Positions 1-9,400 of a stretch of DNA of 64,000 bases are shown here, piece by piece. Under the pieces are notes generated by a model that did no database searches, was not told where the DNA came from, and worked only from the letters and a program-made list of their open reading frames with translations. Each line of letters begins with the position of its first letter. Position 1 is the stretch's first letter. Origin of the DNA: Acidimicrobiia bacterium (GTDB lineage: Bacteria; Actinomycetota; Acidimicrobiia; IMCC26256; JAGNEX01); assembly GCA_020637365.1 (NCBI GenBank), contig JACJWE010000001.1, positions 248,001-312,000 of the forward strand. Direction: 5' to 3'. The position numbers and the translations under genes are program-made.

Positions 1-267
1 CCTCTGGCAACGGTTCGTTGGAGGTCCACGGCAGCCACGGTCGAAGGTGTTCGATACTCGCTGCAATTGCCCTGGCTGCCGCTGGAACGTCTGCTGGCTC
101 CCAACAGCGAAGCAGTAGCCGCGGTGTGGATACCGATGCCGGCAGCAGCGCCGTCTCATCCAGACCCGTTTGAGCGGCTGGCACTCGTCCTGCTCGCTGG
201 GTCGGGTTCCGCGAACTCGTCCGCTGCTCACCGTGAGCGGGAGCGCCCATCGGGTCTTGGTGCGGCT
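1..267. other. Window edge, no supported gene
   Basis: I see no reading frame here with recognisable motifs or a ribosome site. A long plus-strand frame that crosses this stretch runs on through the methyltransferase as its antisense shadow. A gene entering from the left edge cannot be excluded. Confidence 0.4.
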
Positions 268-879
268 TCATCTGCGGGTGTTCTGGAACCAGTAGACGCC
301 AGCGCGCATCTTCCCCATGGGAAGCGGCACGTCATAGAAGAGCTCGTCGTAGTCCTTGAGCTCGAGTGGGGCGAACAAGGCGGTCGCTTGGGCGCGGTCC
401 AGGTGGTTCGGGCCTTTGGGAACTGGGATGCGGGACCGATGAGCGAAGTGGACCAACACGTAGTCGCTCGACGGCCCAAGCCATTCGTCGATGCGTTCGC
501 GGTATGCCGCGATGTTGTTCTTTGGGATGTGGTGCAAACACCCCGAGTCGAGCACGATATCGAACGGTCCCGAGACGTCGACGTTGATCACATCGCCTTC
601 GCTGCAATCCACCGAGACTCCAACGCTCGCAGCGCGCTCTTGAGTGGCCGCAAGAGCGTCGGCGACAAAGTCGACAGCCGTGACCTCGTAGCCCTGCTGA
701 GCCAGGTAGACCGCGTCCAAGCCGGTACCACAACCCAGGTCGAGGGCTCGGCCCCCAGATGGACGCCCCGCAACCGCCTTTGTGAGCAACGGCACCGGAT
801 CGTCTCGGTGCCAGGCGAGCGACTCCGCGCTCGGTGCTTTCTTGTACATCCGGGTAAACAACCGCTGCTGCAGTTTCAT
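268..879 (-). CDS. Class I SAM-dependent methyltransferase
   Basis: Predicted 203-residue cytoplasmic methyltransferase. The SAM-binding motif I LDLGCGTGLDA lies near the N-terminus, followed by the acidic end of strand beta2 (VTAVDF) and a motif IV-like segment FDIVLDSGCLHHIP. This is the normal length for a single-domain Rossmann methyltransferase. I chose the ATG at 879 because GAGG lies about 7 bases upstream; the open frame runs further up to 948 but has no better start. The substrate cannot be read from sequence; the family covers small molecules, quinone precursors and thiols. It stands alone, next to decayed mobile DNA. Confidence 0.85.
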   Translation of the reverse strand: MKLQQRLFTRMYKKAPSAESLAWHRDDPVPLLTKAVAGRPSGGRALDLGCGTGLDAVYLAQQGYEVTAVDFVADALAATQERAASVGVSVDCSEGDVINVDVSGPFDIVLDSGCLHHIPKNNIAAYRERIDEWLGPSSDYVLVHFAHRSRIPVPKGPNHLDRAQATALFAPLELKDYDELFYDVPLPMGKMRAGVYWFQNTRR

Positions 880-934
880 GGAACGCCTCACTTTGGTGGG
901 GAGAGTCGGCGGCCTGTAGAGCCAAACATGCCGC

Positions 935-1084
935 CGATATCCGGTCAAAGACCGTGATGATCGCTGGCCGGCTAGAGAACCCGACGATCAGGTCGCCTTC
1001 CAGATGGCCGATCCTAGACCGGTCTTTCGCGGCTGCGAGTCGTTGGTGGATCAATGTGAAATCGCCGAGCGGTCCTGGGAACAT
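935..1084 (-). pseudogene. IS30-family transposase remnant
   Basis: About 50 codons read like the catalytic core of IS30-type DDE transposases: a KDRSRIGHLEGDLIVG segment followed by a serine/isoleucine stretch, matching the family pattern GHWEGDLI.G...S.I.T, where the D is the first catalytic residue. The frame enters from an in-frame TGA just upstream and runs out into the antisense of the methyltransferase promoter. No inverted repeats or second and third catalytic residues are visible, so this is a dead fragment. Confidence 0.6.
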
Positions 1085-1163
1085 CGTCTGTGGGTGTCAT
1101 TCGGGATCGGTGGTGATGCCCGGATGGGGACGGGCGGTGGGGTGTTGCGCGGTGCCCGGCCGG

Positions 1164-1374
1164 TCAGGAATTGATCAGGTCGAAGCCTTCATCGAGCCAG
1201 CCGATCTGGCCCCCGATCATCTTCTTGACGGGGCGACCTAGCCGGGCGAGCTGCGCTCCGGCCTTGTCTGCGGCGTTGCAATGCGGCCCGGCGCAATACA
1301 CGACGAAGAGGGCGTCAGCGGAAGAGGTGCTGCTGGGGCGTGATGTCGCCGTCCTCCAGTACCAAAGTCGTCAT
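1164..1374 (-). pseudogene. Rhodanese-like domain fragment, frameshifted
   Basis: The frame ending at the TGA at 1164-1166 encodes a convincing C-terminal rhodanese piece: the active-site loop VVYCAGPHC with its cysteine, then ADKAGAQLARLGRPVKKM and a GGQIGWLDEGF end. An upstream ATG at 1374 reads MTTLVLEDGDITP in a frame that differs by one base, and dropping one C from the CCCC run near 1338 would join the two. The N-terminal half of a rhodanese domain is missing because the promoter of the next gene begins there. With the IS30 scrap beside it, this looks like a decayed locus. Confidence 0.6.
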
Positions 1375-1469
1375 CTCGGCATTCTGTCTCGCAGGAGGCC
1401 TTCTACACTCCCGGTATGGCTGTGGATCTTCCCGTTGACGTCGAAGCGGGACTGAGAGCGGAGGCCGCA

Positions 1470-2399
1470 ATGCGTCATTGGGCAGTGCTTGTCGTTTGTG
1501 TATTGCTGCTGTCGGCATGCGGGACGACGGACGACGCCGCCCCTCCGACCTCGACGAGTCCGAGCACACAAGCAACCACTGAGTCTTCTGTCAATCGCGG
1601 AACCACCACCTCGAGCATCGCCGACGATTTCGGCAGAAGCTCGACAAGCGCCCAGGCAAACACGTCGACCGCGCCCACAACGGTGACCGGGTCGAGCGCG
1701 ACGGCCAGCGACGCCACCGCTCCGACCTCGACAGGTCCGAGCACCCAGGCGACTACGAGCGACACCAGCAGCCGGGCGGGCGGGGCGTCGTCTGACGGGT
1801 GCAGCACCGGGTCCAACGCAGTACCCAGTGGAGCGTCTTCCAAGCCGGTGATCGATGTGGACGGCGATGGGCAGGCGGACACCGCTTGGGTGTCGGTCGC
1901 TTCGACGGGGACAGTGACGGTAGGCATCGCGACAGCTGCTGGCGGCGGATTTAGGCGTATCTGGAACTCGGCAAGCCCGGTGACCAGGTCGATCTTGGTC
2001 ATCCGCCCTAACCCCGACACCCCACCGATGGTCCTGGCAGACGATGGGCGGACGGTGCAACTGTGGATAGTGGCCGACTGCAATCTCACCGACGTGCTCA
2101 ACGCGTCAAGGCGGCCATACACGTTTTCGCACGGATTTACTGACTACGGCACCGGGGTTGGCTGTGCCAAGGTCGAGGGGATCACTGAACTCGTTGGGCT
2201 GAACATCACCTCCCAGACGGACGGCGCAGTCGACTGGACGTCCACCGTCGTCAACGTCAACGGCCTGACGGCAACCAACGGTGCGGTCACCTCCGGCACG
2301 TACGACACCACCGCCGATGCAGCGGCCATCCAAGCGCTGAGCAGCACTTCCTGTGGCACCCAAACCATCCAAACAGACGGCATCACCGCCAACCCATAA
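1470..2399 (+). CDS. Secreted lipoprotein with Thr/Ser linker and VCBS/FG-GAP-like motif
   Basis: 309 residues. The N-terminus is a classic lipoprotein signal: hydrophobic VLVVCVLLLSAC, with the lipobox cysteine at residue 17, so the protein should be lipid-anchored outside the membrane. A Thr/Ser/Ala-rich linker follows to about residue 120. A DVDGDGQAD calcium-loop-like motif at about 129-137 resembles FG-GAP/VCBS strands. The C-terminal domain (about 120-309) has several cysteines and no recognised enzyme motif. I place the start at 1470 rather than further upstream because GGAGG lies 5 bases before this ATG and the signal peptide begins exactly here. Function unknown. Confidence 0.8.
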   Translation: MRHWAVLVVCVLLLSACGTTDDAAPPTSTSPSTQATTESSVNRGTTTSSIADDFGRSSTSAQANTSTAPTTVTGSSATASDATAPTSTGPSTQATTSDTSSRAGGASSDGCSTGSNAVPSGASSKPVIDVDGDGQADTAWVSVASTGTVTVGIATAAGGGFRRIWNSASPVTRSILVIRPNPDTPPMVLADDGRTVQLWIVADCNLTDVLNASRRPYTFSHGFTDYGTGVGCAKVEGITELVGLNITSQTDGAVDWTSTVVNVNGLTATNGAVTSGTYDTTADAAAIQALSSTSCGTQTIQTDGITANP

Positions 2400-2539
2400 G
2401 CGAGCTCGGCACGTCGTCCCCGAGGTGAGCGTGAGTGCGCGTCGTTGATGCCTGACTACTGCCGCCGTCGTCGTGGGCGGCTGTCGCTCAGTGTCAGCCA
2501 CGGTCCTGCGGCATTTTGCTTGGGTCGGCGGTCGGCTCG

Positions 2540-2719
2540 TCAGCCTTCGACGTAGATCGCGAGCGAACTGATCCGGTCGATCAGGTCGAGTGCTTTCGGA
2601 TCGGTGGTGGTTGGTGAGAACCACGAGAAGCCGATCGCACGCCGCACGGCCTCACTCGTTTGGGCTGCATCCAGCAGGGCTTGCAGCGGCACCAAGTTGT
2701 GCCGTGGGCCACTCTCTCC
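2540..2719 (-). pseudogene. Unidentified coding fragment downstream of trpB-like gene
   Basis: This 330-base gap holds a minus-strand open frame of about 58 codons with natural composition and clean codon use (VRRAIGFSWFSPTTTDPKAL, then LDLIDRISSLAIYVEG and a stop). It has no good start and follows directly on the stop of the trpB-like gene, across a run of seven G. It may be the tail of a lost gene or a frameshifted remnant. I do not recognise the family. Confidence 0.35.
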
Positions 2720-2730
2720 GAGGGGGGGCG

Positions 2731-4093
2731 TTATCCGATGGTGGGGACGCTGGCCATGGCGGCTTCAATGGACTCATCCGGCAGGTCGAAATCGACCACG
2801 TTGCCTCGGAAGTAGGCGTCGTACGCCGCGAGGTCGAGATGGCCGTGACCTGAGAGTGCCATCAGGATGACCTTCTCTTCGCCGGATTCCTTGCAAGCCT
2901 GTGCTTCGCGCATCATCGCCGCCACGGCGTGGGTCGGTTCTGGGGCCGGGATGATGCCTTCGTTGCGAGCGAACTCGACCGCTGAGGAAAAGCACTCCGT
3001 CTGGGGGATGGCCACCGCCTCGGCCAAGCCGAGCTCGTAGATGTGTGACACCAGGGGCGCCATACCGTGGTAGCGCAATCCGCCGGCGTGGATGGGGTCT
3101 GGAATGAACGCGTGGCCGAGCGTGTGCATCTTGACCAGCGGTGTCAGTCCGGCGGTGTCGCCGAAGTCGTAGCGGTATTCGCCCTTCGTCAGGGTCGGAC
3201 ACGCGGCTGGTTCGACACAGCGGATGGTCGGGTCCATGTTGCCAGCGAGCTTCTCACGCAAGAAGGGAAACACCAGCCCGCCAAAATTAGAGCCGCCGCC
3301 GGTGCAGCCGATGAGCACATCAGGCGTTTCGCCGACCATCTCAAGCTGCCGAAGCGCTTCCTCGCCAATGATGGTCTGATGCATCAGCACGTGGTTGAGG
3401 ACCGAGCCGAGCGAATACCGCGTGTTCGGGTCTTGGACTGCCATCATGACGGCCTCGGAGATGGCGATGCCGAGCGACCCGGGATGGTCGGGATCTTCGG
3501 CAAGCAGCGCCCGGCCGTAGTCGGTGACCTCGGACGGGCTCGGATGAACCGTTGCGCCCCAAACCTCCATCATCGTCTTGCGATATGGCTTTTGGCGGAA
3601 CGACGCGGCGACCTGCCACACCTCGCAATCCATGCCGTACTGGGCGGTGGCGAAGGCCAGCGACGAACCCCACTGACCCGCACCCGTCTCTGTCGTCAGC
3701 TTGGTGACGCCTTCGGCATGGTTGTAAAAGGCCTGCGCAACGGCAGTGTTCGGCTTGTGTGAACCGGTTGGGCTGACCCTTCGTATTTGTAGAAGATCTT
3801 CGCTGGCGTGTCGAGCGCCTGTTCGAGGCGGCGTGCCCGAAACAAAGGGCTTGGTCGCCACAGGCGGTAGACATCGAGGATCTCGCCGGGATGTCGATGT
3901 AGCTCTCGGTTGACACCTCTTGTTCGATGATGGCCATCGGGAACAACGGGGCGAGGTCATCGGGCCCGATCGGTTCGAGTGTGGCGGGGTGCAGCGGCGG
4001 CGGAGGTGGCTCGGGCAGGTCGGGGACGACGTTGTACCACTGGGTCGGCATCTGGTCTTCGGGCAGAATCACCTTGACGTAGTTGTCGCTCAT
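2731..4093 (-). pseudogene. trpB: TrpB2-like pyridoxal-phosphate enzyme, two frameshifts
   Basis: Reads as a TrpB2-type tryptophan synthase beta chain (about 454 residues if repaired), which joins indole and serine to make tryptophan with PLP. Visible family signatures are an N-terminal PEDQMPTQWYNVVPDLPEP, then LWRPSPLFRARRLE, the PLP-lysine loop SPTGSHKPNTA, TTETGAGQWG and the phosphate-binding GCTGGGSNFGG. ATG at 4093 has GGAG 7 bases upstream. The gene is broken twice: one base appears to be missing near 3886 and one near 3777, both in short G/C runs, and restoring them gives a continuous match. No trpA or other trp gene is nearby, which is usual for TrpB2 (salvage or another beta-replacement role). 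Confidence 0.85.
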
Positions 4094-4239
4094 CGTTATC
4101 TCCATCGGGGTTTTCGGCCGATTCCTCTGCAACGGTTCGGTCGGATTCACAGGCTCATTGCGGTCCCTGAGCAGATCGGCAACGGGGCCTGCTGCTGACA
4201 AGTTCCAGCTGTCCAGACTCTCGCTAGTCAGCAGCCCAG

Positions 4240-5091
4240 CTAGGACTCTTTGGTTGTGTTGAAGCGTTCGGCGACGTCAGCGGTGCGATGGTCCATGAAT
4301 GCAGTTTCGCCCTGATCCAGCGTGGCGATTTTCGCCATGTCGTCCTCGGTCAGGGCAAAGTCGAAAATGTCGAAGTTCTCGGCCATGCGTTCCTTGCGTA
4401 CCGACTTGGGGATGACCACGATGTTGCGCTGCACGAGCCACCGAAGCACGACCTGAGCCACCGACTTGCCGTGCTCGGCACCGATCGCTGCCAGGTCTGG
4501 ATTGGTGAACAGATTGTTGCGGCCCTCGGCGAATGGGCCCCACGATTCGGCCTGCACGCCCAAACCGTCCATCACCTCGGTATCGTGCCAGCGCTGGAAG
4601 AACGGGTGCGTCTCGATCTGGTTGACCGCCGGTGTCACCTGATTGTTGACGGCCAGGTCGACGAGGCGGTCCGGGTAGAAGTTCGACACGCCGATAGCGC
4701 GGGCTCGACCTTCTTCATAGATCGTTTCCATTGCCCGCCAAAAGCTGTAGACGTCGCTGAACGGCTGGTGGATCAAGTAGAGATCGACGTAGTCGACGCC
4801 GAGTCGATCGAGGGAGCGGCCAAAAGCGTCGCGAGCGTTCTGTTCGCCGGGGGACTGAATCCACAGCTTGGTGGTGAGGAACACGTCCTCGCGGGGAACA
4901 GCAGAGTCCGTGATTGCCCGCCCGACCGCCTCCTCGTTTTGGTAAGCGGCCGCCGTATCGATGTGCCGATACCCAACCTCGAGAGCCTCGCTCACCGCAC
5001 GCTCGGTGTCCGCCGGCGGGATCTGGTAGACGCCGAATCCGATGATCGGCATTTGGACACCGTTGTTGAGCGTGACGTACAGGGTTGACAC
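4240..5091 (-). CDS. Aldo/keto reductase (AKR5-like)
   Basis: 283 residues, the full length of the aldo/keto reductase TIM barrel, which reduces carbonyls with NADPH. The catalytic tetrad is intact: D45 and Y50 in HIDTAAAY, K75 in TTKLW and H108 in LIHQP. The cofactor-phosphate motif IPKSVRKERMAEN is present near the C-terminus, as in 2,5-diketo-gluconate reductases. It follows the trpB-like gene on the same strand with about 150 bases between, so it need not share an operon. The substrate is unknown. Confidence 0.92.
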   Translation of the reverse strand: MSTLYVTLNNGVQMPIIGFGVYQIPPADTERAVSEALEVGYRHIDTAAAYQNEEAVGRAITDSAVPREDVFLTTKLWIQSPGEQNARDAFGRSLDRLGVDYVDLYLIHQPFSDVYSFWRAMETIYEEGRARAIGVSNFYPDRLVDLAVNNQVTPAVNQIETHPFFQRWHDTEVMDGLGVQAESWGPFAEGRNNLFTNPDLAAIGAEHGKSVAQVVLRWLVQRNIVVIPKSVRKERMAENFDIFDFALTEDDMAKIATLDQGETAFMDHRTADVAERFNTTKES

Positions 5092-5374
5092 GGCCGATTT
5101 CCCATCGTCGAGTTGTTGGTAGCGGCGACTCTATGCCTTTGTGCCCCAGCGTGTATCGACTTCCGTCACAAGGCCAATGAGAGTTGTGCAGGTCTGTGCC
5201 TGCTGGGCCTTTCGCCGACAACTGGCCATCGCAGCGCAACTGGGGCCCGGCAGACCGAAACCCCGGGGCGGCTGCAATGTGGTCCGCCCCCAACAAAATC
5301 AAGAGTTGGCTTGTCGCAGTCGCTGGTTAGGTTCGCTGCTCAGCTGCAGCGCAGCGCATCGCCGCGCTGCACGG

Positions 5375-5863
5375 TCAGCCGCTGGTCAGGTGCAGCATCA
5401 GCGCGCCGACGATCGCTGCGGCGACGGTCACGAGTGCGATGGAGGTCCACGTCGAACGCAGGATTGCTCCGTCTGCTGGAACACCGGGAACCTTGTCGCG
5501 AATGATGTGGAGCAGTCGGCCTGCCCAGGCTACGTCCCGGGACAACAAGGCGAGTCCACCGGCGATGGCGATCCACCCCGGACCGGGCAGCACCAGCATG
5601 GCGACCCCTGCAATCAACAAGAAGCTGCCCAGAATGATGCGTCCGATTCGGCGGAGCACACTTCGTAGGGCCTGTTCTTCGGAGGTTTCGTGAACGCCTG
5701 TGAGGAACTCGGCTTCGATCGCGGCGTGTCGCAAGCGATGTTGCCGAACCTCACCAGCACGGTCGCTTTGGTGTGAAGTGGGAACGCCAGCTTCAGGCGC
5801 AGTTGCCTGCGTTCTGGTGTGTTGGTCCTTTTCAGCGCTGTGTGATGAGGCCGGGTTCGCCAT
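5375..5863 (-). CDS. PGPGW-motif transmembrane protein
   Basis: Small membrane protein with the signature LPGPGWIAIAGGLALLS linking two hydrophobic helices (GRIILGSFLLIAGVAMLV before it), plus a third C-terminal segment STWTSIALVTVAAAIVGALM. This is the PGPGW family common in actinobacteria; its function is unknown. ATG at 5863 is preferred (162 residues) because the extra upstream codons are Arg/Ser-rich and unlike the family, but the ribosome site is weak and the frame stays open to 5968. Confidence 0.75.
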   Translation of the reverse strand: MANPASSHSAEKDQHTRTQATAPEAGVPTSHQSDRAGEVRQHRLRHAAIEAEFLTGVHETSEEQALRSVLRRIGRIILGSFLLIAGVAMLVLPGPGWIAIAGGLALLSRDVAWAGRLLHIIRDKVPGVPADGAILRSTWTSIALVTVAAAIVGALMLHLTSG

Positions 5864-6402
5864 GACGCTCACGCTACTGCGCTTTCGCAGGTCCCGAATC
5901 GGCAGGGCGGTCGCATCAACAGCACTGATACGCAAATCCTTGGGACCGGTCGGGTTCATCGAGGTCAACCCTCTGTTTGTTGGGACGTCAACGGTTCCGA
6001 CCGTTCGTTGTTTTGTGGGCTTCTTTTCGCTGCTTTGGGTCCTGTGTGTTTCGGATCATCGGTGGGAATCACACTGCCTCAAGGGTTGTTGATCGCTCGA
6101 CGAGGCCGCTCTGTCGGACGCCGCGGCGTGGGTTGGCCGATGCAGCAGACGTTACGTCGCTCAGCCCCGGAGAGGACGCAAGTTGCAGCGGTGCGAGCGT
6201 TCCGTTGGAACCGTCATGCCGACCCCACTTCTTTGTGTTTCACCTGGTGCTTCATTCATCAAGACATCTTGAGCCGACATGTACCTCTGCTTGTCTCCTG
6301 GCCATTGACCTGCCTTTTCCTTTAGGTGCTTAGAGGCGGCGCCGATGGGACTTACAAGCCCTCCCCAGCTTTTCGGCAAGTTTGCATCAAGGAGGCGTAG
6401 GA
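5864..6402. promoter_or_regulatory. Long divergent intergenic region before surface protein 1
   Basis: About 540 bases between divergently read genes with no supported ORF. It should hold the promoters for both. A short palindrome AACGGTTCCGACCGTT (5990-6005, 6-base arms, 4-base spacer) is a possible operator. A strong ribosome site GGAGG at 6391-6395 sits 7 bases before the ATG at 6403. I see no riboswitch fold I can defend. Confidence 0.4.
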
Positions 6403-9400
6403 ATGGTCGGCATCGAACATGTAGATCGGAGAGTCGTCAGGCTGGTGGCGGTACTCGCCGCGTTCATCGTCATCGGCAGCGTGTTGGTTCTCCCGACATT
6501 GGTCTCACGGGCCGACACCGGAGACGTACCGATGACCGCCATCGCTTTCGTTGACCTCAACGCGGACGGAGAATGGCAACAAGGCGAGCTTCGCTTCACG
6601 GACCTCAGCGTGACCGTCTATGACAGTTCCGGCGGATCGGTGGACGGAGTGCTCGACGCGGCGAACGACCAGTTCGACATCGACACGTCTTCGCTCGACG
6701 CAACGGGAGCGCTCGTTGACGAATACCGAGTTGAGTTTCATACGGTGGCCGCGCCGTACGTGTTCTCCGCACAAGGACAATCCGAGGATCCCGATGCCAT
6801 CGCGCAGGGCGGCAGTTCAGTTCAGTTCGCCGCGCCAGGAGCGACGGTCTATGTCGCCGCGCACGATCCAGGAGCCTTCTGTCAGGACAATCCGCTTCTT
6901 GTGACCAACTGTTACGTGCCTGGAGATCAGCTCACCGACGAAAACGCAGCAAGGGATGTCCTCGTTGGACTCCAATACAACTGGGGTAATGACAGCACCA
7001 ACGCTCCGGTCGACAACAATTTCGACTCGTGGCAGGTCGACGAAAACGGCACCCCTAACGACCCGTATCACGTATCAACGGCTGAAGAGATTGGAACGAC
7101 CTGGGGTCTCGCATGGAATCGAGGCAGTAACGAGATTTATGTCTCGTCGTTTCTGAAAATGTTCACGGGCTTCGGTCCAGAAGGCCCTAACGCCATCTAC
7201 CGAATCCCGGTCGACCCGTATACGGGAGCCCCAACCGGTGCCCCGAGCCTGTTCGCTCGGGTCGGTGATTCCGTGGGCTATGACCCCTCGACGGGCAACT
7301 ACGACAAATCGTTTCCAGCGACGGCGGGAGCGTCGGGCGTCGATGTATGCGACGACCTCCACGCACAAGGAACTGATCTCACCGAACCGGTCTATAACAA
7401 CCTGTTGTGGACGAATGTCGCAAAGTGCTCACTCGGCGACATCGATCTTTCGCCCGATGGCAGCACCCTTTACGTCACATCGCTGAAGGGTCGCGATGTC
7501 TTGAGCTTCGATACTGCCACTGGGACGATGACCGACAAAGACACATTCCAGACCTCATGGGTGTCTGATATTTGCCCGAACCACGCGACCGATGCATGGA
7601 TTTTTGGAACGGGTGTGAACGACTCCGGAGTGTTACACATTGGCGGTGTTTGCTCTGGTGAGACAGATCAAAACGCCAATCAGGTATGGACCTTTGTCTA
7701 CACATTGGATCCTGCGAACGATACTTGGACGCGCGTCTTTTCAACCCGCCTTCAGGATGACTACAAGTGGATTTACCCTTGGGAGCTGAGCTACGACGCA
7801 CTTCGAGCGAAGAAGGCAAGCCTGGTCAACGCATCTCCTGGTGATCGGATCTTCCTTCAGTCATGGGACCTCCAACTCACCGATATCGAGTTTTTCGGTA
7901 ATGATCTCACCCTCGGATTCCGCACTCGGTCCGGCGACGCGCTCGGGCGGTCTATTCCCGACCCCTACATCGATGACGTTCTTGTCACCGGTAACGCATC
8001 CGGCGGCGACATCATGTGTGCCTGGTGGGATGAAGCCAACGCCGAATATGTCAGAGAGCTCGACGGACAATGCGGCCCCGGTCGCGAATACGACCGCGCT
8101 CTCTTTGATCCAAACGTCGGCCCCGGTAAGGGTCACGGTCGTGAAGAGAACGAGTTCTATTGGGGTGACGGTGCCAACTCCGTCAATCCCGGACCCTTTC
8201 ACGAAGAGCCCGTTTTCGGCGGCCTATCGCAGGTCAATACGCGCCCGCTCGCGTTCACGGGTTTGAACCCACCCGACGCCTTGGGAGGCACACTGACAAA
8301 CACCGGTGGAGTCGGTTGGGCGAACAATATCGATGGATCAACCTTCAAGGCTTACCTGCTCTACCAGGCGGCAGAAGAAGCTGGTGGCAGTTGGGCGTCA
8401 CCGTTCTTTGGGAAGGCCAATGGTCTTGGTGACCTGGAACAGCTCTGTGTCGCTGCTCCGATGCAGGTCGGCAATTTCGTCTGGTTCGATCTGGACGGGG
8501 ATGGTGTTCAGGACCCCGGTGAATTGCCTGTGGTCGGCGCTACCGTCAACTTGTATAGCGCTGCTGGCTCGTTGTTGGGCACTGAGACTACCGACAGTCA
8601 AGGCCACTACCTCTTTTCGTCATCTGGCAGCGACGGGCTACCGGGTAATGCTGACGACCTCTTTGCCCCAGGCGACGAACTCACGATACGGATGGACAAC
8701 CCGTCAGATTTCGCCTCGGGCGGCGTCCTGTTTGAGTGGTCTCTGACGCTGCAGAACGTAGACGATGGGTCGGCGCCGACCGCCGACGACCAAGACTCCG
8801 ATGCGGCAACGGCAGACTCGCTTGCCCTCGGCTCTGCATTCGCAGAAACGCAGGTCGTCGCTGGCGATCCCGGCTGGAACGACCACACGCTCGACTTTGG
8901 ATATACCCAGCTCACTACTCCAACCACGACGACGGTGGCTCCGACGACGACCACGACGGTTGCTCCGACCACGACGACGGTGGCTCCGACGACGACCACG
9001 ACGGTTGCTCCGACCACGACAACGACGGTTGCTTCGACCACGACGACGACGACGGTTGCTTCGACGACGACCTCGACAGTGCTGCCGACCACGACGACGG
9101 TTGCTCCGACCACGACGACGACAGTGCTGCCGACTACGACGACGACAGTGCTCCGACTACGACGACGTTGCCCACGACGACGACAGTGCTGCCGACTACG
9201 ACGACGGTTGCTCGGTTGCTCCGACGACGACGACGACCGTGGCTTCGACCGACGACGACTTCGACGGACGACGGTTGCGCCGACCACGACAACTGTGGAG
9301 CCGACCACTACCACAACACTGCCCCCGACTACGACGACGGTCGCCCCGACGACGACGACTGCGGCGCCGGTGTATGACTTGGCGTTGGTGAAGTTGTTGA

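Noticed and set aside
67..957. 296-codon plus-strand ORF at the left edge
   Set aside because: It is antisense to the methyltransferase, has no domain motifs and no ribosome site; the minus-strand SAM motif decides.
5864..6402. Riboswitch in the long leader of surface protein 1
   Set aside because: I looked for c-di-GMP-type and other conserved cores and found no defendable fold; only a short palindrome remains.
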